A stretch of DNA of 24,335 bases from a virus. Where the stretch lies: positions 1-24,335 of the IMG/VR virus record IMGVR_UViG_3300048925_000682. One strand, given 5' to 3'. Made by a program: the position numbers and the translations under genes. Below the pieces are notes generated by a model. The model worked only from the letters and a program-made list of their open reading frames with translations, was not told the origin of the DNA and made no database searches. Below are positions 1-7,704 of this stretch, piece by piece. The stretch's first letter is position 1, and every line of letters begins with the position of its first letter.

Positions 1-819
1 TACAGCCTTAACTCGACCGACGTGGTGCTGCCGCAGCGCCTGACCGACTACTTCAACGAGTTGTTCGCCAAGCATGGTATCGACACCAGCCCGGGCCAGC
101 GCGCCTGGTATGCGGCCAAGGAGAAGACACTCGGCGACGACATGAAGCGGGAGTACCCGTCGATCCCCGTCGAAGCCTTCCAGCAGTCGGTCGAGGGTGC
201 TTACTACGCCCAGCAGTTCACCAAGCTGTATGCCGCTCAGCGCATCGGCACTCTGCCCGACAACAGCCACCTGCCGGTGATGACCATTTGGGACATCGGC
301 GTGAGCGACTCCACCGCCATTTGGTTCGTGCGCCAGGTTGGCGAGCAGTACCACGTCATCGATTACTACGAGAACTCAGGCGAAGGCCTGCGGCATTACA
401 TGAAGGTGCTCAAGGACAAGGGTTACACCTATTCCGAGCACTGGGGGCCGCACGACATCGAGAACCGTGAGTTCGGCAGTGATGCGAAGACGCGCAAGGA
501 CATTGCCCGAGAAGGTTACGAAATCGACGGGCAGGTTTATCGGATGACGTTCCAGGTCGTCCCGAAAATCGGGGTGGACGACGGCATCGAGCAGGCTCGG
601 GAAATTCTATCCAAGTGCGCCTTCGACGAATCGAAGTGCGAAGAGGGCATTGCCTGCCTCGAGAACTATCGCAAGGAGTGGGACGACAAGAAGGGCTGCT
701 GGAAAGACAAGCCGCTGCATGACTGGACGTCTCACGGCTCCGACGCATTCCGGTACTTCGCTGTCGCCAAGAGCGCGAAGAAGCCGGTCAAATCAATCAA
801 AATGGGATTCGCACGCTAA
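1..819 (+). CDS. terL: Terminase large subunit, 5'-truncated by window edge
   Basis: This is the C-terminal part of the packaging motor, including the RNase H-like nuclease that cuts concatemeric DNA; the ATPase domain lies upstream of the window. The frame is open from base 1, so the GTG at 22 is not a real start. Visible landmarks are YPSIPVEAF before the nuclease domain, the first acidic strand WDIGVSDSTAIWF (Asp at about codon 98 of the visible part), a middle acidic region around GPHDIENRE, and the closing SHGSDAFRY, a common end to this fold in phage terminases. The stop overlaps the portal start (taATG), indicating translational coupling. Family is confident; the packaging strategy (cos or pac) cannot be judged from this part. 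Confidence 0.93.
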   Translation, partial: YSLNSTDVVLPQRLTDYFNELFAKHGIDTSPGQRAWYAAKEKTLGDDMKREYPSIPVEAFQQSVEGAYYAQQFTKLYAAQRIGTLPDNSHLPVMTIWDIGVSDSTAIWFVRQVGEQYHVIDYYENSGEGLRHYMKVLKDKGYTYSEHWGPHDIENREFGSDAKTRKDIAREGYEIDGQVYRMTFQVVPKIGVDDGIEQAREILSKCAFDESKCEEGIACLENYRKEWDDKKGCWKDKPLHDWTSHGSDAFRYFAVAKSAKKPVKSIKMGFAR

Positions 820-2279
820 TGGCAGACGTCACATACACCCGCCCGGAGTACGACGCGGCACAGTCCCGTTGGCGGCTGGTGCGCGACGTGTGCAAGGGCT
901 CCGAGACGGTAAAGGGGCGCGGCGATGTTTATCTGCCCAGGCCCAACAAGCACGACACCAGCCCTGAGAATCTTGAACGGTACAAGTCGTACAAGCAGCG
1001 GGCCGTGTACTACAACGCCACGGGGCGCACGAAACACAGCCTGGTTGGTGCGGTGTTTCGTACCTGGCCAACGCTGACGGTCCCCGGTGCACTGGATTAC
1101 GTCGCCACGGACATCGACGGGCAGGGCGTGAGCGTTTATCAGCAGTCGCAGTCGGTCATCGGGCATCTGCTTGAGGTTGGTCGGCACGGCTTGCTGGTGG
1201 ACTACGCCGCGGTGCAGGCCGGTACGGTGAGCAAGGCTGACGAACAGGCCGGTCGCGCCCGTGCGAGTGTTGCGAGCTATCCAGCTGAGGCGATCAGGAA
1301 CTGGAAGACGCGCAAGGTTGGTGGTCAGCACCTGCTGAGCCTGGTGGTGCTGCAGGAATCGGTGGACGTTGATACCGATGACGGTTTCGGTAGCGAAAAG
1401 GTGGTGCAATACCGTGTGCTGCGTCTAGACCCAGCCGGTGTGTACACCCAAGAGGTGTGGCAGGAGAGCTCTAGCGAAACGACGATGGTTATCCCGCCCT
1501 TCACGCCGCTGAACGGGCTGGGCCAGCCCTGGCGCGTGATCCCTTTCCAGTTTCTCGGCAGCGAGAACAACGACACCAGCATCGACGACGCGCCGCTGTA
1601 CGACATGGCGGTGCTGAACATCGGTCATTACTGCAACAGTGCGGACTACGAAGACTCGGTCTGGTTTTCAGGACAGCCACAATTCTGGATCTCCGGCCTG
1701 GACGAAGCGTGGCGCGACCACCTTGAAGCCAATGGCATCTATGTTGGCTCCAGGGCGCCGCTGACGCTTCCTGCCAACGGATCGTGCGGCTTCGCCCAGC
1801 CTGAGCCGAACACGCTGGTGAAAGAGGCCATGGACGCCAAGAAGGAAGACATGGTGTCCCTCGGTGCCCGGTTGATCGAGCGCGGTAGCGCGGTAAAGAC
1901 CGCAACCCAGGCTGACAACGACAGCGCAGCCGAACACAGCGTGCTCTCCCTGGTGGTGAGCAACGTCAGCGAGGCGTATAGCCAGTGCCTGGCCTGGATG
2001 GCCGAGTTCGTGAACGCCACCGGTGAAGCGGTCTACAAACTCAACCAAGACTTCAGCCAAATCACTTTGGACCCAACGGTTCTGGTTGCACTGTTCAACG
2101 CAGTGCAGGGCGGCAAGCTGCCGGCGGGTGACTTCTGGCAGTACCTGCGTGACCGTGGGGTGATTGACCCGGAGAAGACCGACGACCAGATCCGCGACGA
2201 ACTGGAAACGGAGAATCCCGGCCCCGACCTGGATGACGACGAGGCGAACCTGAATGGCGGCAAACCAAGCAATCCTTGA
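819..2279 (+). CDS. Portal protein (DUF4055-like)
   Basis: The 486-residue product should form the dodecameric ring at the capsid vertex through which DNA enters and leaves and on which the connector assembles. The N-terminal region matches the DUF4055 portal-like family as I know it: the stretch YLPRPNKHD, then RYKSYKQRAVYYNATGRT, a VFR segment, and GRHGLLVDY around residue 125. The C-terminus is acidic (PGPDLDDDEAN). It lies directly after the terminase and overlaps the minor head protein gene by 26 bases, the usual terminase-portal-gpF order. The start is the ATG that overlaps the terminase stop. Length is normal for a portal. Family recognition comes from motif memory, not a search. Confidence 0.88.
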   Translation: MADVTYTRPEYDAAQSRWRLVRDVCKGSETVKGRGDVYLPRPNKHDTSPENLERYKSYKQRAVYYNATGRTKHSLVGAVFRTWPTLTVPGALDYVATDIDGQGVSVYQQSQSVIGHLLEVGRHGLLVDYAAVQAGTVSKADEQAGRARASVASYPAEAIRNWKTRKVGGQHLLSLVVLQESVDVDTDDGFGSEKVVQYRVLRLDPAGVYTQEVWQESSSETTMVIPPFTPLNGLGQPWRVIPFQFLGSENNDTSIDDAPLYDMAVLNIGHYCNSADYEDSVWFSGQPQFWISGLDEAWRDHLEANGIYVGSRAPLTLPANGSCGFAQPEPNTLVKEAMDAKKEDMVSLGARLIERGSAVKTATQADNDSAAEHSVLSLVVSNVSEAYSQCLAWMAEFVNATGEAVYKLNQDFSQITLDPTVLVALFNAVQGGKLPAGDFWQYLRDRGVIDPEKTDDQIRDELETENPGPDLDDDEANLNGGKPSNP

Positions 2280-3339
2280 CGCCACCATCCGGCACGCTGT
2301 GTTTCTGGAGCAGTTGAAGTCGGGCGAGGTGGCCAAGTTCGCCCCTTTTCTCAAGGAGATTGACCGCTCGATCCGTGAGCGGCTGACCCGCGCGGACCTG
2401 ACGGATTACACCGTCGCCCGCCTGGAGCGGCTGCTGAGTGAGGTCGATAGCCTGCTGCTTGGTATCTTCGACCGTTACAGCGAGAAGCTGAACCTCGACC
2501 TGGTGGACATCGCCAACTACGAGGCCGAGTTTGAAGCGACCAGCCTGACCCGGGCGGCGCCGGTGGGCGTCACCTTCGATGCGGCAGTGCCAGGTGCGGC
2601 GGCAATCAGGGCAGCAATCCTCACCAATCCGCTCAGCGTGCGCGGTGCGGATGGCGGCAAGCTGCTCAAGTCGTTCATTGATGGCTTCACCGCCACGGAG
2701 CGGCAGCGCCTCACTGGCGCGATCAGGCAGGGCTTCTTCGAGGGCCAGACGAACTTCCAGATCATCAAGAACATTCGCGGTACCAAGGCGCTCCAGTACA
2801 ACGACGGCATCCTGGCCACTACCAACCGCAACGCCGGCGCCATTGTGCGGACGGCAGTGCAGCACGTCGCCACCCAAGCGCGCATGGAGACGCTCAAGGA
2901 AAACAGCGACGTCGTGCAGTCGGTGGAGTGGGTCAGCACCCTGGATTCAAAGACCACCAGCCAGTGCCGGACGCTGGATAAGCAACGGTTCAGGCTGACT
3001 GAGGGGCCCAGGCCACCGATCCATATCAACTGTCGCTCCACAGTGGTGGCGGTGACTCGCTTCAGCGCCTTGTTCGCCAAGGACGCCACGCGGGCATCCA
3101 TAGGTGAAGGCGGTGCCCAGCAGGTTAGGGCTGACCTCAGCTATTACGACTGGCTCAAGCAGCAGCCTGCGGCATTTCAGGACAAGGCCATTGGCCCGGT
3201 CCGTGCGAAACTTTTCCGTGAAGGCGGTCTGAGCATCGAGCGATTCTCTGAGTTGCAGCTAGATCGCAACTTTGCTCCTCTGACACTTGCTCAAATGAAA
3301 GTTATCGAACCTCTGGCATTTCAATCTGCGGGTCTTTAG
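2254..3339 (+). CDS. Minor head / head morphogenesis protein (Mu gpF / SPP1 gp7 type)
   Basis: The 361-residue protein is a virion head component thought to sit near the portal and help procapsid assembly or DNA ejection. The diagnostic region lies near residues 220-270: WVSTLDSKTTSQCRTLDKQRF followed by GPRPPIHINCRSTVV, the Cys/His pattern of the Mu-F-like family. The N-terminal third is helical and charged. The ATG at 2254 lies inside the portal gene (26-base overlap). The last ~100 bases become AT-richer than the rest of the gene, running into the AT-rich gene that follows, as if a recombination joint lay inside this 3' end. Confidence 0.88.
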   Translation: MAANQAILDATIRHAVFLEQLKSGEVAKFAPFLKEIDRSIRERLTRADLTDYTVARLERLLSEVDSLLLGIFDRYSEKLNLDLVDIANYEAEFEATSLTRAAPVGVTFDAAVPGAAAIRAAILTNPLSVRGADGGKLLKSFIDGFTATERQRLTGAIRQGFFEGQTNFQIIKNIRGTKALQYNDGILATTNRNAGAIVRTAVQHVATQARMETLKENSDVVQSVEWVSTLDSKTTSQCRTLDKQRFRLTEGPRPPIHINCRSTVVAVTRFSALFAKDATRASIGEGGAQQVRADLSYYDWLKQQPAAFQDKAIGPVRAKLFREGGLSIERFSELQLDRNFAPLTLAQMKVIEPLAFQSAGL

Positions 3340-3342
3340 TAT
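3313..3342 (+). promoter_or_regulatory. Possible moron promoter (weak σ70-like)
   Basis: CTGGCA (3313-3318) and TAGTAT (3337-3342) are separated by 18 bases, each matching four of six σ70 consensus positions. The pair overlaps the end of the minor head gene and lies just upstream of an AT-rich small gene that has its own terminator, the promoter-gene-terminator layout of a phage moron. The match is weak and could be chance in AT-rich DNA. Confidence 0.25.
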
Positions 3343-3366
3343 TTTGGTAATTGCTAAGGATTGCAG

Positions 3367-3714
3367 ATGACAAAATTATTTAAGCTTCCACCAGAAAAAA
3401 TATCGAAATTGTTACATTCGTATTGGGCGATTTTGAAGGCAAACAGAAGAACCAAACCAGATGTAATACTCACTCATAAGGGACTTATCGAGGCTTTTGT
3501 TGCAGATCAACTTAATCGCGAGAACCTAGATGATGAGGATTTAAAGGAAATTGTTTGGTTTATCGCCGGTTCCACCGACCTGCTAAAAACATTGGATACG
3601 CGGCAATTTCTTACGCCAATGATTGCTGATATTCACCGGGAGGTCAGAGCTGCTTATCCCAATAATCTTTACGATCCCGCCACAGCCAGCGCAGTTGACA
3701 TACTAATTTATTAA
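3367..3714 (+). CDS. AT-rich small protein of unknown function, moron candidate
   Basis: I do not recognise this 115-residue protein. It is mostly helical in appearance, Lys-rich at the N-terminus (LFKLPPEKISKLLHSYW), acidic in the middle (RENLDDEDLKEIVWF), and has no signal peptide, membrane segment or metal-binding Cys pattern. The ATG at 3367 is preferred over a TTG at 3361 because AAGGA (3356-3360) sits six bases upstream. Composition and codon use (AAA, ATT, TTT, TTA) are clearly more AT-rich than the flanking head genes, which points to separate acquisition. A strong intrinsic terminator follows within ten bases. It lies between the minor head and scaffold genes, so a head function is possible, but composition and terminator favour an accessory gene. 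Confidence 0.8.
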   Translation: MTKLFKLPPEKISKLLHSYWAILKANRRTKPDVILTHKGLIEAFVADQLNRENLDDEDLKEIVWFIAGSTDLLKTLDTRQFLTPMIADIHREVRAAYPNNLYDPATASAVDILIY

Positions 3715-3722
3715 GCAATCCG

Positions 3723-3744
3723 ACCCGCTAGCGCGGGTTTTTTT
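3723..3744 (+). terminator. Intrinsic terminator before the scaffold gene
   Basis: Stem ACCCGC/GCGGGT with a TAGC loop is followed by seven T. It closes the AT-rich gene at 3367-3714. The bases just after it (ATGCCCG) match those after the terminator at 11408-11429, so it belongs to the repeated hairpin cassette of this window. Confidence 0.85.
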
Positions 3745-3750
3745 ATGCCC

Positions 3751-3784
3751 GCAGGCAGGGCCTGCATCAACGTCTCTGGGAGAC
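3751..3784 (+). promoter_or_regulatory. Two small hairpins in the scaffold gene leader, one holding the RBS
   Basis: GCAGGC (3751-3756) pairs with GCCTGC (3760-3765) across a 3-base loop. GTCTC (3772-3776) pairs with GAGAC (3780-3784). The second stem contains the GGGAGA ribosome-binding site (3778-3783) of the scaffold start at 3790, so translation may depend on opening it. Both stems are short; no regulator is known. Confidence 0.4.
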
Positions 3785-3789
3785 AAACA

Positions 3790-4497
3790 ATGCTGAAATT
3801 CCAACTGGATACCCTGGAAGGGGTAGATGAAGCCGTGCGCGCTCTTTACACCGAGAAGGACGGCAAGTTCGTACTCGGCATTGAAGGTCTGCCGCAACAA
3901 GAAGATGTATCCGGCCTGAAGGCCAAGGTTGATGAACTGCTCGGCGAGAAGAAAGCCGCCGAGAAGGCCCGCAAGGATGCAGAAGAGCAGGCCCGACTGG
4001 AGCGTGAAGAAGCCGCTCGCAAGTCAGGCAACGTCGAAGAGCTCGAGAAGTCCTGGTCTGAAAAGTACAACCGCCGCGAAGCTGAGCTGAACGGCATGCT
4101 GGAACAGGAGCGTGGAACGCTGAGCACTCAGATCCGGGATCTGACCGTTGGCCGTACCGCTACTGACATCGCGTCTGCCCTGGCAATTCCAGGCAGCGCC
4201 AAAGCCCTGTTGCCGCACATCGAACGCCGTCTGAGCGTCGAGCAGCGCGACGGGAAGCCTGTTGTCGTCGTTCTCGATCAGCAGGGCAAGCTCTCGGCGG
4301 CAACGCTGGACGAGCTGAAAGCAGAATTCGCAAACGACACGGCCTTCGCGCCGTTGATCGCGGGTAGCAAGGCATCTGGCGGCGGGGCCGCTGGTGCTGG
4401 AGGTGGCGGCGGGGCCGCAAAAGGAAAAATCGGCGGCACCAAAGAGGAACGACAGGCCGCTATCGCGAGCCGGTTCCCGGATCTCCCTCAATCGTAA
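3790..4497 (+). CDS. Capsid scaffold protein
   Basis: The 235-residue internal scaffold is expected to direct procapsid assembly and then leave the shell. The N-terminus (MLKFQLDTLEGVDEAVRALY) is typical of phage scaffolds placed before the capsid gene. Residues about 50-115 are a long, highly charged Lys/Glu/Ala coiled coil. After a globular section comes a Gly/Ala-rich linker (residues ~195-215) and a basic tail (GTKEERQAAIASRFPDL), the usual capsid-binding end. The start at 3790 is chosen over an upstream in-frame ATG at 3745, which lies immediately after the terminator T-run, because GGGAGA precedes 3790 and the family N-terminus begins there. It sits 11 bases before the capsid gene. Confidence 0.86.
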   Translation: MLKFQLDTLEGVDEAVRALYTEKDGKFVLGIEGLPQQEDVSGLKAKVDELLGEKKAAEKARKDAEEQARLEREEAARKSGNVEELEKSWSEKYNRREAELNGMLEQERGTLSTQIRDLTVGRTATDIASALAIPGSAKALLPHIERRLSVEQRDGKPVVVVLDQQGKLSAATLDELKAEFANDTAFAPLIAGSKASGGGAAGAGGGGGAAKGKIGGTKEERQAAIASRFPDLPQS

Positions 4498-4508
4498 GGA
4501 AATAACTC

Positions 4509-5477
4509 ATGTCCCTGTCGCAAATGCAGGTCTTCAACCAGTACATCATGCCTGCGACTCTCGAGACGCTGGATCAGTACCTGGCCGCATTCAACGCCGC
4601 AAGCCGTGGCGCAATCGTGCTGTCCCCGGACGGCTTCACTGGTGACTTCCTGCAAGAGTCGTTCTTCCAGACCCTGGCGGCTGCTCAGCGCCGCGTTGAT
4701 CGTTACAGCGCCAACGCAGCTGTCGCTGCCACCGACCTGACCGAACTGAAGAACACTTCGGTGAAGGTAGCCGGCGGCTTCGGCCCGATCCGCTACGAGC
4801 CATCGCAGATGACCTGGCTGGAGCGCCCAACCGCGCAAGGCATCGAGGTCGCGAGCCGTGCGTTCGCTGAAATCCTGCTGAAGGATCAGCTGAACACCGC
4901 GATCGCCGCCCTGGTTGCTGCAATCACTGCCCAGGCCGCCGCGGTCAACGATGTGTCGGCTACCGCTGGCATCACCTACGCCGGCCTGAACAACGCACAT
5001 GCGAAGTTCGGCGACGCAAGCCAGAACCTTGTCACCCAGGTGATGCAGGGCACCAGCTACCACAAACTGGTCGGCCAGAACCTGGCGAACCAGCAGCAGC
5101 TGTTCCAGGCGGGCAACGTCCGTGTGGTGGACATCCTCGGCAAGATCTCCGTCGTGACGGATGCACCGGCGTTGATGCAGGCCGGCACCCCGAACAAGGA
5201 AATTATCCTGTCCCTGGTGCAAGGCGCTGCGCTGGTCCACGACGGCCGCGACATCATCAGCAACGTCCAGACCACCAACGGCAAGGAGCGTATCGAAACC
5301 ACGCTCCAAACCGACTACACCTTCGGTCTGGGCCTGAAGGGCTACACCTGGGACACCACCACCGGCGGCAAGTCGCCAACCGACGCCGAACTGGCGACCG
5401 GTACCAACTGGGACAAGACCGCCACCAGCATCAAGCACACCGCTGGTGTGGCTCTGATCGGTGACGCCTCCAAGTAA
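4509..5477 (+). CDS. Major capsid protein
   Basis: The 322-residue shell subunit is presumably of HK97 fold. Evidence is position (directly after the scaffold), size, and a typical N-terminus (MSLSQMQVFNQYIMPATLET) followed by the Ala-rich helical sections and FGPIRYEP region seen in this capsid group. AAGGAAATAA provides the ribosome-binding site. It has strong, uniform GC-ending codon use, as expected for the most abundant product. No N-terminal pro-domain and no separate protease gene are visible, so maturation probably relies on the separate scaffold. The fold assignment is inference. Confidence 0.88.
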   Translation: MSLSQMQVFNQYIMPATLETLDQYLAAFNAASRGAIVLSPDGFTGDFLQESFFQTLAAAQRRVDRYSANAAVAATDLTELKNTSVKVAGGFGPIRYEPSQMTWLERPTAQGIEVASRAFAEILLKDQLNTAIAALVAAITAQAAAVNDVSATAGITYAGLNNAHAKFGDASQNLVTQVMQGTSYHKLVGQNLANQQQLFQAGNVRVVDILGKISVVTDAPALMQAGTPNKEIILSLVQGAALVHDGRDIISNVQTTNGKERIETTLQTDYTFGLGLKGYTWDTTTGGKSPTDAELATGTNWDKTATSIKHTAGVALIGDASK

Positions 5478-5490
5478 CCCTGACAGCTGA

Positions 5491-5509
5491 GTCGGGCCCA
5501 GCGCCCGGC
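5491..5509 (+). other. GC-rich stem-loop after the capsid gene
   Basis: GTCGGGC pairs with GCCCGGC (one G-U pair) around a 5-base loop, 13 bases after the capsid stop. There is no T-run, so a true terminator is unlikely. A role in protecting the 3' end of capsid mRNA or as a gene boundary is possible. Confidence 0.45.
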
Positions 5510-5526
5510 TTGGCGAGGACACGATC

Positions 5527-6102
5527 ATGAGTAACAAAAACATCTGGTATCTGCCTGGTCCGTTCCACCAGTACCAGGAAGACGTGAAGGCACTCGCCAA
5601 AGCAAGCGGCCTGCGTATCGTCGACGCAAGCGTTACCGAAAGTCGTGAAGATGCCGCCGACGAAGTGCCGGAAGTGACGATCAAGGAGCAGCCGACGGTA
5701 CTGCTGATCGATGGTGGCAACTCCAGCATCAACATCGATGCCTTTCGTGCGGAACTTGAATCTGTCGGCCTGATCGTCGAGTCATTCGCTGATCAAGCGC
5801 TGGTGCGCCCCGAGGGCGATCTCGGCCCGATCGCTGATCGCCTGTTTCAGGTTTTCGAGGCGGTAAACACCGGTGTTGAAAGTCTCATTCGCGAGCGTGA
5901 CGGTGAAGTCGAGAAGGTGAAAACTCTGCAACTGCAGGTAGATGATCTTCTCCAGCGGGCCGACAAAGCCGGTCAGGTGGATACCGAAGCGAAGGAAATC
6001 GCGGACCTGAAGGCCAAGCTCGACGACGCGAAGGTGCCATACCGGGCCAACGCCTCGAAAGAATCCTTGGGAAAGCTCGTCGCTGATCTGCCCAAGGCCT
6101 GA
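5527..6102 (+). CDS. Head-region protein with C-terminal HeH/LEM-like motif
   Basis: The 191-residue protein has no firm functional assignment. Residues 1-~50 (IWYLPGPFHQYQED) and a β-rich stretch (PTVLLIDGGNSSINIDAF) are followed by a coiled coil at about 120-160 (EVEKVKTLQLQVDDLLQ). The last ~30 residues (LDDAKVPYRANASKESLGKL) resemble the helix-extended-loop-helix (HeH/LEM/SAP-like) motif often found at the C-terminus of phage capsid-associated or neck proteins. GAGGAC precedes the start. The gene follows the capsid gene and is bracketed by two stable hairpins. A virion accessory or decoration role is inferred from position. Confidence 0.78.
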   Translation: MSNKNIWYLPGPFHQYQEDVKALAKASGLRIVDASVTESREDAADEVPEVTIKEQPTVLLIDGGNSSINIDAFRAELESVGLIVESFADQALVRPEGDLGPIADRLFQVFEAVNTGVESLIRERDGEVEKVKTLQLQVDDLLQRADKAGQVDTEAKEIADLKAKLDDAKVPYRANASKESLGKLVADLPKA

Positions 6103-6108
6103 TAATGC

Positions 6109-6132
6109 TGGCTGCCGGTGACCCGGCGGCCA
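6109..6132 (+). other. Strong 10-bp stem-loop between head genes
   Basis: TGGCTGCCGG pairs with CCGGCGGCCA (one G-U pair) around the loop TGAC, starting six bases after the stop of the HeH-like gene. No T-run follows. With the hairpin at 5491-5509 it brackets that gene. Confidence 0.5.
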
Positions 6133-6161
6133 ATCTTCAAACCATTCCAGCGAGTTAACGC

Positions 6162-6665
6162 ATGACACTCATCATCGAGGACGGCACCGGCAAGCCTGAC
6201 GCCGAAAGCTACGCGAGCGCCGATGACCTGGCCCTGTATGCCGTGAAGTTCGGCGCAGTTATCCCGGCGGGCGTCCCCGAGCAGGAAGCTCTGCTACGCC
6301 GGGCCGCGTTGGCGATGGATGGCAAGACCTGGAAAGGCCGCAAGATGAGCAGCGAGCAGGCGCTGGCCTGGCCGCGTCGGGGTATTGAGTTGGACTGCCA
6401 GATCAAGCCAGACAACTACCTGCCAGCGCGGATCCAGTACGGACAGATGGCCTTGGCCACCGAGATCCATCAGGACGACATTGACCCGGTGGAGAAGCGC
6501 AAGGGTGCTGTGACTCTGGAGCGTGTCGAAGGCGCGGTAACACGCGAGTACGCCACGATTTCCAACGCCAGCGGCCGGTTGTTGCCGGCGGCGCCGGATC
6601 GACCGAGCGCTACGCAGTTTGCCGACTACCTACAAAAGCGCGGGCTGTTCGCAGTGCGCGCATAG
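6162..6665 (+). CDS. Head-tail adaptor, 'DnaT-like' family
   Basis: The 167-residue protein belongs by its N-terminus (MTLIIEDGTGKPDAESYAS) to the group often labelled 'DnaT-like ssDNA-binding' in phage genomes. The mid region AAlAMDGKTWKGRKMSSEQAL and then AWPRRGIEL is the usual core of that family. Placement two genes after the capsid gene, before the connector genes, fits a gp6-type adaptor ring that docks below the portal and not a replication role; the DnaT label is probably misleading. It is helical with a flexible C-terminus. No strong ribosome-binding site is visible upstream of the ATG. Confidence 0.8.
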   Translation: MTLIIEDGTGKPDAESYASADDLALYAVKFGAVIPAGVPEQEALLRRAALAMDGKTWKGRKMSSEQALAWPRRGIELDCQIKPDNYLPARIQYGQMALATEIHQDDIDPVEKRKGAVTLERVEGAVTREYATISNASGRLLPAAPDRPSATQFADYLQKRGLFAVRA

Positions 6666-6682
6666 CTGTAATGGAGACCATC

Positions 6683-7051
6683 ATGGCCTTTTACGATGAA
6701 ATGGCCGTGATGGCTCTGGAGATGATCACAGAGTTCGGCCAGCCCGTGACCATCAGCAAGACTGAGCCCGGCGAGTACGACCCGAATATTGGTGGCGAAG
6801 CGCCAGGCGCCACTGTTGAGCAAATCGCCCAGGGCATCCTGCTCGACTTCACCGGCCTCGAATTCCAGAACAACAGCCTCATCAGGCAGGGCGACAAGAA
6901 GCTCAAGATCGCCGCGCAGGGATTGGCCTGGGTGCCTGGTCTTCTCGACAAAGTCGTGGCCCAAGGCCGAACCTGGTCAGTCGTCCCGCCACTCAAAGAG
7001 GTCAACCCCGCCGGTACGCCGATCCTGTATGAGCTGCAGGTGCGGTCATGA
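6683..7051 (+). CDS. Head-closure (stopper) candidate
   Basis: The 122-residue protein is β-rich in appearance (GQPVTISKTEPGEYDP, GILLDFTGLEFQ, QGRTWSVVPP), the composition expected of the small head-closure protein that binds the adaptor ring and plugs the channel. The assignment rests on size and on position between the adaptor and the HK97 gp10-like gene. The ATG at 6683 is preferred over 6671 because GGAGA lies six bases upstream of it and would be inside the coding sequence of the longer form. Its stop overlaps the next start (ATGA). Confidence 0.7.
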   Translation: MAFYDEMAVMALEMITEFGQPVTISKTEPGEYDPNIGGEAPGATVEQIAQGILLDFTGLEFQNNSLIRQGDKKLKIAAQGLAWVPGLLDKVVAQGRTWSVVPPLKEVNPAGTPILYELQVRS

Positions 7052-7704
7052 CGAACAAATACGCGAGCATGAACGGCAGTTTTGCCGAGAGCATTCGCGA
7101 CTTTGCTAAGAGAGCGAAGGGCGGAATCGACGCAACCATCCGAGAGATCGTCATCGAAATCGGTAGCAGCGTCATCCGCATGTCGCCGGTGGGCAACCCC
7201 GAGATCTGGGCAGCGAACGTCATTCACCGCCAGGCGAACAAGCGAGCCGCCGATGACTACGACTTCAAGGTCGCAGTGCGCAACACGATCATCAACCTCA
7301 ACGAATCGAACTTCACCAAGGCCGGCAAGCTGCGGCGAGGAGTGAAGTACGCAAAGCCCCTGACAAAGACAGAGCGCGATCAAAACTTCAATGTGAACGG
7401 TCTGGTTGCAGGTAAGGGCTACGTCGGCGGGCGGTTTCGCGGGAACTGGCAGTTTTCGATTGATACGCCGGCCGAGGGAGTGCTTGATCAGATCGATGTC
7501 AGCGGTAACGTCAGCATCGCTGTGCTCAAAGCGCAGGTTCAATCCCTGACAGCGGGGCAGACAGCGTACATCGTGAACAACCTGCCGTACGCAATCCCGC
7601 TTGAGTATGGGCACAGCAAACAAGCACCGCACGGGATGGTTCGAGTCACCTTGGCCAACTTCCAAAAGACTGTCGACGATGCAATCAGGAAAAACCAGGT
7701 ATGA
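7048..7704 (+). CDS. HK97 gp10-like neck / tail completion protein
   Basis: The 218-residue protein carries hallmarks of the HK97 gp10 / λ gpZ-like group: a helical N-terminus, a SPVG site after the first helices, GGRFRGNWQFSID, and near the C-terminus YAIPLEYGHSKQAPHGMVRV, where the Y-x-x-x-x-E-x-G and APxGM pattern is typical. Members join the finished tail to the head or complete the tail top. Start and stop codons overlap its neighbours as ATGA on both sides, so the connector genes form a coupled block. Confidence 0.83.
   Translation: MTNKYASMNGSFAESIRDFAKRAKGGIDATIREIVIEIGSSVIRMSPVGNPEIWAANVIHRQANKRAADDYDFKVAVRNTIINLNESNFTKAGKLRRGVKYAKPLTKTERDQNFNVNGLVAGKGYVGGRFRGNWQFSIDTPAEGVLDQIDVSGNVSIAVLKAQVQSLTAGQTAYIVNNLPYAIPLEYGHSKQAPHGMVRVTLANFQKTVDDAIRKNQV

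Noticed and set aside
3745-3789. Longer scaffold start at ATG 3745
   Set aside because: The ATG directly follows the terminator T-run, has no ribosome-binding site and adds residues unlike the family N-terminus.
4488-5735. 415-codon open frame on the minus strand opposite the capsid gene
   Set aside because: It is a shadow of the strongly biased capsid gene codons; it spans gene borders and has no recognisable domain or ribosome-binding site.
6691-7665. 324-codon minus-strand frame opposite connector genes
   Set aside because: The plus strand holds two recognisable connector proteins with coupled starts; the antisense product is low-complexity and unlike any family.
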